DNA of 64,000 bases. It comes from Isoetes taiwanensis. Taxonomy: Eukaryota > Streptophyta > Lycopodiopsida > Isoetales > Isoetaceae. Position 1 is the first letter of the stretch. Each line of letters opens with the position of its first letter. Below are positions 45,191-54,964 of the stretch, piece by piece. The notes under the pieces were generated by a model. It was not told where the DNA came from. It saw only the letters and a program-made list of their open reading frames with translations, and ran no database searches. The DNA lies in NCBI GenBank assembly GCA_021234155.1, contig JAJEKV010000008.1:2232307-2296306 (forward strand), written 5' to 3'. The position numbers and the translations under genes were made by a program.

Positions 45191-46909
45191 TTACACATCA
45201 CAATTTCTTACTTCAGGGGAATTCTTTCCATAAATATTGTAAACAAGGACATAGGCAGAGGCACAAAGGGGGTCCATGGAAACAATAGCATCGAAACATA
45301 TCTTACCTAGTTCCATATTGTAATGCAGTTTGCAGGCATCAAGTAGAGACATCCATATGCGTCTACTGAATTGTATATTGGAATTCATGAGTTTCTTCAC
45401 CTCTGCAAAGCATCCCGCATGACCCAAAAGATCAATCATGCATGCAATGTGAAATATGTCTACCTTTATGCTATAGCAAAGTCTCAAACTTTGGAAATAC
45501 CAGAACCCTTCCTCCACCAGACCAATATGGCCAAACACAGTCAATATACCAACTAATGAGATGTTGTCTGGATCAATGCCATTGTTCTGCATGTCCTTAT
45601 AACACCTTAGAACTGAAACGGCCTCCCCAAGTTGGGCATATCCTGTAATCATAGCATTCCAAGATGCTACATCTCTGTTCAGTGTGCTATCAAAGACTTT
45701 CCGTGCCTCCTTCACATTTCCACATTTAGCATACATATAGACAAGGACATTTGTTATTGCAACGCCCATCTGCTGCTTATTCTCAAAAATTTGCTCATGC
45801 ATGTGCCTGCCATGTTCAAATGCTCCAGCAAGTGCACATGCTTTCAGAGCAGTTATAAAGGTCACTTCATCTGGCTTTATGCTTTCATCTTGCTGCATGT
45901 CTCTAAAGCAATCTAAGGCAACCCTTCCATCACCATGTTCGACATAGCCTGCAATCATCGCATTCCATGACACATTGTCTCGGTTCACCAGTCGATCAAA
46001 TATTCCGCATGCCTCTTCCAAGCTCCCACACTTTGCATATGTATCAATTAAAGTATTTCCCATCATAATATTCATTCCAAACCCTTGCTTAATAATATAC
46101 TCATGGTAGAACCTCGACAGCTCAATGGCTCCCATGTTGCTACATGCCTTTAAAATGCTCAGAAATGTCACTACATCTGGTCCTAGGCCATTCAATTGCA
46201 TGGCTTCAAAGCATTCTAAGGCAAGCAGACCTTGAACATTTTGGGCACACCCTGCTATAATTGCATTCCATGTAACCACGTTCGGCTCTATATTGTCTTG
46301 ATGCATCCTCTCAAGACATGCTATGGCAAGATGGCTTTTGCCATGCTGGGCATATCCTGCAACCATAGCATTCCAGGATATGACATTTCGATTTGATAAT
46401 CTATTGAGAATCTTATGCGCCTCTGCTAATGCCCCACATTTAGCATACATATGAATAAGAGCACTTCCCACAATGACATCGCCTTCTATACCTAACTCTG
46501 TAATTTGCTCGTGAATCACTCTACCCTTCTCTATAGTACATCTTGCACCGCATACTTTCAAAAGGCTGAGAAATGTAAACTTATCTGGCCTTCTGCCTTC
46601 GAGCTGCATCATATCATACAGCTCAAAGGCAATTTTATTGTTATAAAGCCATGTATGAGTGTCAATAATTGCATTCCATGTATACTGAGTCGTTTTTGCA
46701 ACCGTAACGAATGCTTGGTTTGCTTCAACCAAACTTCCAGCAGAGGCAAACAAACGAATGAGATGGTCAATTAAGACAGAAACACTATCGAGTCCACTTT
46801 GGATGATTAACGAGCTTGCTCGCCTACTCAACTCTAAATTTTGTTGTTTCGAACACTCAAGAACCAAGCTATATGCAAGGTCTCTGGATATAGGGATATA
46901 TATAGGCAT
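45191..46909 (-). CDS. PLS-type pentatricopeptide repeat protein, E-domain truncated
   Basis: 572-codon intact frame. PPR proteins bind organelle RNA base by base and act in editing, splicing or stability in plastids or mitochondria. About a dozen P, L and S repeats are visible from residue 60 on: WNAMVAGYAQHGKSHLA, PDVVTFLSILKACSNMG, MYAKCGNVKEARKVFD, SWNAMITGYAQLGEAV. They are followed by the start of an E domain (MIDLLGHAGCFAEVKKLM, WMSLLDACKLHYNMELG). The protein ends after YVLVYNIYGK without E+ or DYW. A GTAAGA donor-like motif (45211-45206) lies in the last codons, so the C-terminus may be spliced on. N-terminal targeting is not obvious. No adjacent promoter could be identified. Confidence 0.9.
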   Translation of the reverse strand: MPIYIPISRDLAYSLVLECSKQQNLELSRRASSLIIQSGLDSVSVLIDHLIRLFASAGSLVEANQAFVTVAKTTQYTWNAIIDTHTWLYNNKIAFELYDMMQLEGRRPDKFTFLSLLKVCGARCTIEKGRVIHEQITELGIEGDVIVGSALIHMYAKCGALAEAHKILNRLSNRNVISWNAMVAGYAQHGKSHLAIACLERMHQDNIEPNVVTWNAIIAGCAQNVQGLLALECFEAMQLNGLGPDVVTFLSILKACSNMGAIELSRFYHEYIIKQGFGMNIMMGNTLIDTYAKCGSLEEACGIFDRLVNRDNVSWNAMIAGYVEHGDGRVALDCFRDMQQDESIKPDEVTFITALKACALAGAFEHGRHMHEQIFENKQQMGVAITNVLVYMYAKCGNVKEARKVFDSTLNRDVASWNAMITGYAQLGEAVSVLRCYKDMQNNGIDPDNISLVGILTVFGHIGLVEEGFWYFQSLRLCYSIKVDIFHIACMIDLLGHAGCFAEVKKLMNSNIQFSRRIWMSLLDACKLHYNMELGKICFDAIVSMDPLCASAYVLVYNIYGKNSPEVRNCDV

Positions 46910-48026
46910 TTGCTGGTTGTTAGCCTAATTCTAGAAAATCATTGCAATTCATTGGCAATGAGCTGAAGAGAGGAAGGATTTGGAACTCGTACCTGATCGG
47001 ATCGGTCTGTTGGAGCTAAATTTGTTACCCCCACAATCATTTGCCGCGTTATCTTAATCCTGAAAAAAGGCTCGGTGAAAGCTCCAATTGTGAGTGAGAA
47101 CCTCCGAGCAGATAAATGTATCCAAAATTCAAAAGCCGGATACCAGAAGGGCTTGTCCCAGTTTGACATTCTCTGTCCCGTTCTCTGCACCTGTCAGTCT
47201 TAACTGCTCGGAAAGCATCATAGCCACGAGATCTGCCATTGTCCAAATGAAATGCTTCATCCGAATCTGATCCGACACCCTTCATCCGAATCTGATCCGA
47301 CACCCCCTTGTATGGATTTTTGGCCAAAAAGAAAATCCTAACATCATGTTTTTGCAACATAAAACCCTCGTCGCAAACACAGGAAACAGAAATCTTAGAA
47401 CTCTAATTGTTTTTTTGTTTAGTTTGGATCATCGAATCCCAGTATATTCAAAAATTGCCAGATCTAGGGTCAAGAAATATACACCTCAGACCCAAGTATG
47501 TTTTTTTATGGCCATTGGATGAAGGCATAACGATGAGAATATGCCAAATCAAGAGTGTCAGAATTTACACCTCACACCCCCTATATGAACACGCTCCCCA
47601 TATGCTTCACATACGTACATCAATAACAACGTACGAAATAAAAAATAATACCACATAAGGTCCCACATTCCCAAACTACCTGAAAGTCAAAGTAACATAT
47701 AAAGATACTCTTATACATATGACAACGTGAAAAGGAGCCAAAGAGGAAGTGTGTGCAAGTGACAGAAGCTTATATGCAAATAGAAGATGCTTTGATATAT
47801 CACAATGTGGAAAACAGGTCTACAACTTAAGTGGAAAGCTGCATGCACGTTACTTGTTCCACAAGCATGACGGCACAGCATGCTAAACCACGGAAATGAA
47901 CATCAAAACGAGGATCCGGCATCATTTCGGAGCCTCGTTCACACAGGCAATGCATTGCAAAAACACCTGTATAAGAGCGGCTTTCAAAAACAATTGTACA
48001 AGAGTAGCCTGAAGAAACCATAGACA
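46910..48026. other. Interval between PPR gene and next exon
   Basis: Contains a 25-base perfect tandem repeat pair (47255-47279 and 47280-47304, unit CTTCATCCGAATCTGATCCG plus ACACC). No defensible gene. It may hold the PPR 5' leader/promoter and the 3' UTR of the 48027 gene, because both are on the minus strand. Confidence 0.4.
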
Positions 48027-48424
48027 CTAGGCCTGCATAGTCCGAAACGCTGCTCTACCAAGGCGCTCTAATGCATTCAAATGCCTTATCAGTGTGGCTC
48101 TCATAAGATTCATCTGCCCTCGGAACACCCTGCGTTGCTTCAGGGATACTTTCAGGTCATCCATGTCCAGACAATGCAATGCCTCATCAAGGCGCTGTAT
48201 GGTATTCCCAAGAGCTGTCTTCAATTCACGAATGGACATCATTGTCTCCTTAGCTAGCAACTCCACATCCACGTACAAATGAAAGCACTCCGACTTGCCA
48301 TCAGCAGCAACATGCCCATCTGCAATGCGATCTTCATCAAAATCAATGTCAAGATTCGCGACCGGGCTGAAAATCGCATCTGGATCTGCCATTCCTTCAG
48401 TCTTCTCTATCTCCTTACGAGCTC
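48027..48424 (-). CDS. Last exon of an unidentified gene
   Basis: A minus-strand open frame preceded by a good 3' splice site (TTTCTTGTAG then GAGCTCG, acceptor AG at 48426-48425). It encodes about 132 residues: KEIEKTEGMADPDAIFSP, an acidic stretch, then two long amphipathic helices (ETMMSIRELKTALGNTIQRL and KVSLKQRRVFRGQMNLMRAT), ending AAFRTMQA and a stop. A start at the internal ATG (48392, MADPDAIF) is an alternative. Composition and helix pattern look like real protein, and CAG/CTG words are undisturbed here, as in the PPR gene. I do not recognise the family. Upstream exons should lie beyond the retroelement at 48463-49965. Confidence 0.5.
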
Positions 48425-48462
48425 CTACAAGAAACATGAAATATGTACATAAGCACAAAGTG

Positions 48463-49965
48463 TACCTCTTGGTTAACTATTTGTAGCCACGGTTGGGGCT
48501 ATTCCAACCAATCTCTTCCAATATATTCTACTCAGTTTTGTGATATTGTATCAGAGCAGGAACCCTGATCTAGGGACCTGTGGAGAAGGAAAATCTGGTT
48601 GCCCGGTAGGGTAGCCAAAGTATGGAAGAGTAGTGAAAGTATGGAGGATCCTGGCATTAGAAAGAACGGGAGGAATCTTGAAAGAAAGTGGAAGAGGCAA
48701 ATTCGTTGCAGACGGCAGCAGTTGGTGAAGACGAGCAGACCAAGAATCGATTTGGTTGTTGCGCTCAGGTGGTCAGAAAAATTAATTACGCAAGAAATTT
48801 ATAAGATTTTGGAAAACCAGGTCTTTGTCCAGTCAGCGGGTCCATGTTGGGAGCATGCCAACAAGGCTGGAGGTGTGAACGGACGCACCTAGCGTCAACG
48901 GGAGGGCAGTTGAAAAGAAGGGTTTTTTATCTGGGATTGAATCTATCCTTGGCCGAAGACGTTCCTGTAACACCAAGGTCCTGTCAAGAACATATGAAGA
49001 AGCAACAAGAGGATTTTTTGGAGCAAATGTGAAACCTGATGGCTATCAAAACTGAAGAACGGCATGATTGTTTGAAGCACAAGAACATAATCAGTAAAGA
49101 AGATGAAGAAATTTCATGGTATGGGAATGTTCCTATTATTAATTCTTCTATAAAAGTGATACATCGTATTCCTGTAAAGAGGAAATATCTCCAAGTTGAA
49201 TCCATGGAATCTGGCTAGCGGTAGTTTATGCCACACCAAATTTGTGAAGCCAGACTTCTAAATCTAACTAAATCTAAATTTACCGCCTCAAGAAGAGTCC
49301 ATAGTTTCAGAAACTGGTTCAGAATGGAGTAATAGCAATGGGAATTCTAAAGGCTTATTCAAAGATTCGAGTCCTTTACAGGTTGGATTATTTGCCTGGA
49401 TCGCATTAAGATAAATACATGTAGTGGTGGTGTAGGAAGCGCACTAGTTTAAAGTATGTAGATAGGATTAAAGACATGAGGCCCAATGTAATCTTGATCT
49501 TCGGATACAAGATTAAGGGGGAGAAATGCATAGTTATGTAATCTTGCATCCTCAAGTCTTGCATATAATAGGATGGTAAGACATATAGGGAGATGTTCAG
49601 GACATGAAATTTATTGCTTCAGATTTACAGCAAGAGGCTCTCCAGTTTGAGAGACATGCATGTACACGGGAGAACAAGGCTGTCTAGATGGCACACTGAT
49701 GCTGCACAAAAGGCGGAGAAAAGCTGTTGAAGATAGGAAGAAAAGCAATAAGATTTCATCGCCTAGATCTTTCAATCAAGGGGGAGTATTGAGGATAGGT
49801 TGATCTGGTAAGATCTGGATCGATGATGTGGATATCCCAATAGTCACATCTTGGTAAAAGGCATGTCTATAACCAAGTGGCATACCTCTTGGTTAACTGT
49901 TTGTAGCCACGGTTGGGGCTATTCCAACCAATCTCTTCCAATACATTCTACTCAGTTTTGTGACA
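48463..49965 (+). mobile_element. Short-LTR non-coding retroelement, 5'-truncated
   Basis: The last 81 bases of a short LTR (48463-48543) are followed by a PBS-like TGTATCAGAGC (48547-48557). At the other end a polypurine tract CAAGGGGGAGTAT (49777-49789) precedes a 3' LTR from TGAGGATAGG (49790) to about 49965. The two LTR copies share the GTAGCCACGGTTGGGGCTAT stretch. The first 93 bases of the 5' LTR are missing. About 1.2 kb of internal sequence has no gag or pol motif. The PPT and PBS resemble Ty1/copia elements; a TRIM- or LARD-like derivative is the best description. Confidence 0.75.
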
Positions 49966-52090
49966 AATAGGCCAGATTGTGCTCCTACAGTCCGCATGAA
50001 ATTTGGTACTAAATTTTGTAGCCCTAACGAATTTTACAAAGCTCTAACAAATTCCACAACTGAGCCCACTTCATCAATTCGGTATTGTCCTCATACTTCT
50101 TCTAAGCAGCCACCAACTATCGCCTTCCACAACTATATGATTATACGGAGGGCCATTTGTCCGGGCTTCAAATAGGAAAGGCATGTGCAAATTCAATTCT
50201 AAATGGAAACTATTAAACACAAACAAAAATAAAAGGCAAACCCCCCTTTTCCACGAACCCATTACCATAATCTCACTCCTGGAATGATTTGGCTATCTTA
50301 TTCTTTAGTCACCTTTTTCAAATTTGACCATTGCCTCTCTCTTTTATTTAATTTAATCACTACTAAATGTGTGCCCCACGTGTGTGTCTAGCTCCTGCAT
50401 ATAAGTAGGGGTGGATGTTTATATGAATCTGCATAATAGGGACGGGTGTCCATATGGACCTATGTAAGATGAATAGCTCAAAGTTGCTATTATTTGTTTA
50501 TGCAAAAAACTGGTCTTATTATTAAGAACTGGCCTTATGCATATTAAGAATTGGACTTATTATTATGCTTAATGTACTTCCTTTTTTTGGGGGGGCATTG
50601 CTAAGTATAAAAGAAATTTATTGTGATGGCCAAGACCACCACGAACATTTTTCTTTCCTAATTGTCCCGTGTTTAGGTAAGTGAGCCAGCAAACATGTGA
50701 GTACATAGGAGCCATCACAAATATATGCCTTTGCCCACTCACTCATTGATTTAATTTGTTCCCTGTGGGGAACAGAGAAAAGTTTAAGCACCCTATAATT
50801 TTTGTAAATGTGATTCCTCGTAATTTATCTGTTGAAGTGAATTCTAAAATGGCCATTTTTACTATTTTTCTCCAACATACATCTAACCAAATGATATTTT
50901 TTTAACCAAGTTGCCAATATAAATATAACTACAAGAAATTTATCGTGGCGGCCAAGGAGCTGCTGAACGATTCTTCTATTTCATATGTGAGAGATTAGAC
51001 CTCTTGTTAACAACCAAAGTTTGACAATGGAGTGCTTGCTTAGTAATGGGACACATTCTTCAGTAGGGGAGTTTGATCGTGAGATTTAAAATGAAGAAGA
51101 TCTAGATGATATGGCTTAAAACCATTCAAAAAAACTCACATACAAAAGCAAACCCTACAATTCGTAATGCTACCGATGGACCTCTGGCTTTGATGTAACT
51201 ATCAAGCACGTCACAAGCACTTGCAAAGTTACCGTTCAATGCCAATATTAATTTCAAATCTTACTGATGCTGAGGGTAATACTGCACTGCATTGGTTCTG
51301 GGAAGACAACTTCAAACACACGTGACATCGGGTTAGATTATAATTTATGTATCAAATTGCAATAGTTCTTATCTATGGAGCCACTTGTGACGTCCCTCTA
51401 ACCTATACAATGCTCCCATGAAATAAGCTATGGAGATCCCCTCCTGCCAACCCTGCAGATCAACAAGAGATTGTCCACGCGGCATCAGCTACTGGTGGTA
51501 CCCCCGAAAGAAGGATGTGTCTTCCTTGTCTTTCCCAGGTTGATCTCACGGCGAAAACACATATAAACATAAAGCACAAGCAATATAGATCATAATCAAT
51601 ATAAATGCTCACTGCGGAGGGTGAGGCACCATCAACGACATAGCATCATCATCATAATACAATATCACCATTGCATCACATGGAGGTCCTAACCCAAGCT
51701 CAAACTCTGTGAGGGGTGGTCTGGGCCACAAGATAACGACAGACGAAAGTTGTAACACTGGAGTTGGCTAGCAATAGAACAATGACAAGGGTAATCCACT
51801 CTATCCGCCCCTCCTGTGCATACTTTGCAGATAGATCAAAAAGCTTGGGGTCTCGACTGTAGCTTGCCGGAGATGTAACCCTAAGGCTACTCCAAGGTTG
51901 CATCTCCCTTAGTCCAATGAGGCAAGAAAGCTGCTCCTTCCAAGTGGTATCTTGCCGTAGCAAGCAGCTAGAGAGACGAGGTCGCTCCCGCTCGTACTCA
52001 ATCTAACCTCACTAAGGTGACGCATTACCTAGGAGGGGTCAAACCCATATCTTGCCCACACGCAGTGACAAGGTATTATGCCTAGATTGC
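49966..52090. other. Repeat-derived interval without a defensible gene
   Basis: Two CACTA-like end motifs in the same orientation: TATAAAAGAAATTTATTGTG (50606) and CTACAAGAAATTTATCGTGG (50929), each followed by GGCCAAG. A CAT microsatellite lies at about 51645-51656. A minus-strand stretch near 50268-50074 (NHIVVEGDSWWLL) resembles the RNase H signature of plant non-LTR elements, weakly. I see no other coding signal. Confidence 0.35.
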
Positions 52091-52099
52091 TATGGATGC

Positions 52100-52905
52100 C
52101 TGCCATGGATCCCTCTACAATCGGAACAAGTCCTCTATTCTAAGCTAGTCAAGGCCCTAGGCCTCCTGAAAAGAGTCAACAATCCTCAGAAGTTATTTAT
52201 TGTAAATAGAATAGTTGATTTCATCAATCTAGAACTTTCGAAAATCATAGGCGATTGGGTGCAGCTCATGGTCATCCTTCCCATTTGATAAGATGCCGTC
52301 AAAAGCAAAATCTGACGCGTCAGCTTCGAGAACATAAGGACACATAGTCGTTATAAAAGCATGCTTCAAAGTGATGAATGTTGATTCTGCTTCAACTATC
52401 TACTGAAAACGAATACCCTTCATGGTGAGATATATCAAAGGCAAGACAATTTCCGAATAGTCCTTGATGAGGCGGCGACACAAAATGGCGAACTCCAAGA
52501 AGTAATGTATATCCTTAACTGAGGAGGTGTTTTTCAATCAAGAACTATGATGTCCTTCTCCGAATCCATAAAGATACTTTGAGGTTAATAGCCAAGGAAC
52601 TTGATATTATCCTACTCGAATTGACACTTCTCCAGCTTGGCATAAAATCCATGTTGTTGCAGCTTCTAAAGGGTCTTCTAGACTTGTTCTTCATCTCTTT
52701 TAGATTCTTCCAATAGATCAGAATATCATTCTGTAGATAATAATAAAGAGATCCAAAAACTCATGAAAAACATTGTTAATCGCGTGTTGAAAGATTGTTG
52801 GAGCATTGATAAAGCTGCAGGGAAAGGTATTGCACTCAAAATGACCGTACCGAGTTTGAAGGTTGTCTTTCACTCGTCATCCTCCTTGATCCGAATAAGA
52901 TTATA
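52100..52905 (-). pseudogene. Ty3/gypsy RT-RNase H remnant (element E)
   Basis: Minus-strand residues across frames: NAPTIFQHAINNVFHEFLDL, DILIYWKNLKE near 52715-52690, AINLKVSLWIRRRT-like junk, then YVLEADASDFAFDGILS (about 52330-52280) and HPIAYDFRKF, INYSIYNK (about 52250-52200). These are the RT thumb, RNase H DAS motif and RNase H middle of a gypsy element distinct from A-D. Many stops; no LTRs identified. Confidence 0.7.
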
Positions 52906-53280
52906 ATAATATTATTGTTATTATTAAATCACGCCCTTATGGGACCTTGAAGGTCATGGAGCGAAAAAGTTACATCATGATTTAAACTTTGCATAGCAAG
53001 TTTCTTTGAAGTTCAACTTGCCTCGTATAGTACCAAGTAACCTAGGCTCTGTGTTCAACAATGAAATGAGATTAGTTAAGTTTATGTCAAATTTTGTCCT
53101 AATGTGTTCATATTCTGTACCAGACAAGAAAACATGTCTTCCATCTTCCACTTCTTCTGGACACAGAAAATACAAATCCTATTCGCGAGGAACTTTGGCC
53201 CATCCGCCAGTTTCGATATTCAGCCTGTAGGAGCAAATCTATACCGAAAATGGTACATTTTAAATATCATGGGATAGGAG
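52905..53280 (-). pseudogene. LINE 3' fragment with AAT-rich tail
   Basis: Minus-strand frame contains ANRICIFCPEEVEDGRHVFL, the cysteine-containing C-terminus typical of non-LTR reverse transcriptases (C..C..EVEDE.H.L..C). It goes on through EPRLLGTI to a stop near 52977, a short 3' UTR (AAGGGCGTGATTTAATAATA) and a repetitive AATAAT tail at 52928-52905. The tail abuts the gypsy remnant at 52905, consistent with a severely 5'-truncated LINE inserted there. Confidence 0.65.
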
Positions 53281-53300
53281 CTTTTAAGTAGTCTTGCTCA

Positions 53301-54957
53301 CTATAGATTAACATAGGATGAACTTCCGTGATATAAAACCGGACTTTTGTCCCTGGAGTCTCCCATATTGGGATTGATATTAATCAACAATTCTTTTGAG
53401 TGCTTCTGAGGTTTCGTACACAATTGTAAAAACTTGCAATACTTGACCTGTTGATAAATCAAGGGATCCGGGCTGTTTTGAGCTTGCTCAATAAAATATT
53501 CTAAGTTTTGCCAAATCTCTGCTAGTTTTTCCCATGAATCACCTGGAATTATGGCCCAATTATCTAGCCGTTGTTGATCAACATCTTTCCACATGTGACG
53601 TCGCTGGAAACATGGATCAAAGTTGCAATCATTTTGCAAATATTGAGGTGTCTTCAGAAGGTTTAATTGGACGGTTCGATTCTCAAGATATTTCTATCTC
53701 CAATGATCATCAAATTTTGGCACATAAATGGGAAGACGGAAAAGATCGTCAGATAAGGCAGCTTTTTGTTGGTTCGAGCAGAATGTTTCAATTTGATTCC
53801 ACATTGTTTTGTCAAGAAAAATCTTTTTGATCTCTTGCCATTCAGCGTTCGTAACTGGAGACCAAGTGATCTGAGATAAGAGTATTGGTGGATACTCCAA
53901 TTTTTGAAAATATTGATCATAATTGCAAATAACTGTTAACATGGAACGGATCCAAATATGATAATCATATTTAGAAGCATTATAACTAATCTTCATGGCT
54001 TGATATAGAATCGTTTTGGCTTGCTGATAATGATGTTTGAAATTAGCTTCAGCCATCGCGTGATCCTCATCGGATAAGAAAGGTAGGAGCACAATATTAG
54101 GAAGAAACATACATGGTGTGATGGGTTGTGCCATGACTTCATCATAATTCTGATTTAATTCCCATATCTGCACATGAACTTCAGCATAATATGTTAAGAT
54201 GTTTCCTTGTACATCAATAACCCAAGCTTGACATAATTCTAAATTTTCTAATAAAAGATGGCTATGACAAACTGCAGTAACAAATAATCTCTGATCATAG
54301 AATGAGAGTTTGAACTAGAAGATCATAAACCTAGAATCTGATATAGGTTTGAGAGGATTAACACCAAAAGATAGAAGTTTGAGCTTCAAGAGCATCAAGT
54401 CATACTGGTAATTTAACTCCAAGTTGGAAGGTCTCGGAAAGTGGATATCTTGAGCAATTTGAGTAAGAGAGGTCTTAACATCCATAATCTGTTGCTGCAA
54501 CTCTTGATTCTCTGCTCGCAAGTCTTGCAGAGTCTGCAAAACCTGTTGTATCTTAACTTGGAATTGTTGCTTTTGCCTCTCGAATGTGTCATGTAATTGA
54601 GACATGTTAGTGGCAAGTGCTAAGCTTGGTTTATCTAGTTGGCACTATAAATTGGCACACTTTAATTCAAACTGCATATTGGCTTCCTGCTTAGATACGA
54701 GCTCAACTTCTAAATGTTGAATTTGTTTCTGTAATTGTTCCACCCTGTGCTTGAATATTAGCAATAATGGCATCCTTGAAGTCCAGTAGCTCTTTAAGAA
54801 AATTCTCTTGTCTTTGAAAAAGATCTTTCATTTTGATTGTAACATCAGTAGTATCTTTAGTTTCTTGAGCAACTGGTTCAGCGTACATTACCATGGGACT
54901 GTCATGTACAGGTGAAACTCCATGAGGCAAAATATTGGAAGATGCCTGTTGAGACAT
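53301..54957 (-). pseudogene. Extra ORF downstream of pol in element D, coiled-coil protein
   Basis: Starts MSQQASSNILPHGVSP at 54957, seven bases after the pol stop. After one frame change near 54745, a single frame runs to 53301, interrupted only by three TAG codons (54645, 54315, 53694). Total about 552 codons. Residues 40-190 are strongly coiled-coil (QKQIQHLEVEL, QVKIQQVLQTLQDLRAENQE). Then comes a globular, aromatic-rich part: CQAWVIDVQGNILTYYAE, QPITPCMFLPNIVLLPFLSD, ISYNASKYDYHIWIRSML. No signal peptide or transmembrane segment, so not a typical envelope protein. I do not recognise it. It may be a structural or accessory protein. Confidence 0.6.
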
Positions 54958-54964
54958 GACATAA

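Noticed and set aside
47049-47360. 103-codon minus-strand frame upstream of the PPR gene
   Set aside because: Includes the 25-base tandem repeat and has no motif; more likely 5' leader or intergenic DNA.
49960-50175. 71-codon plus-strand frame just after the short-LTR element
   Set aside because: Begins in the LTR end and has no recognisable motif; the opposite strand gives an equally good, RNase H-like reading.
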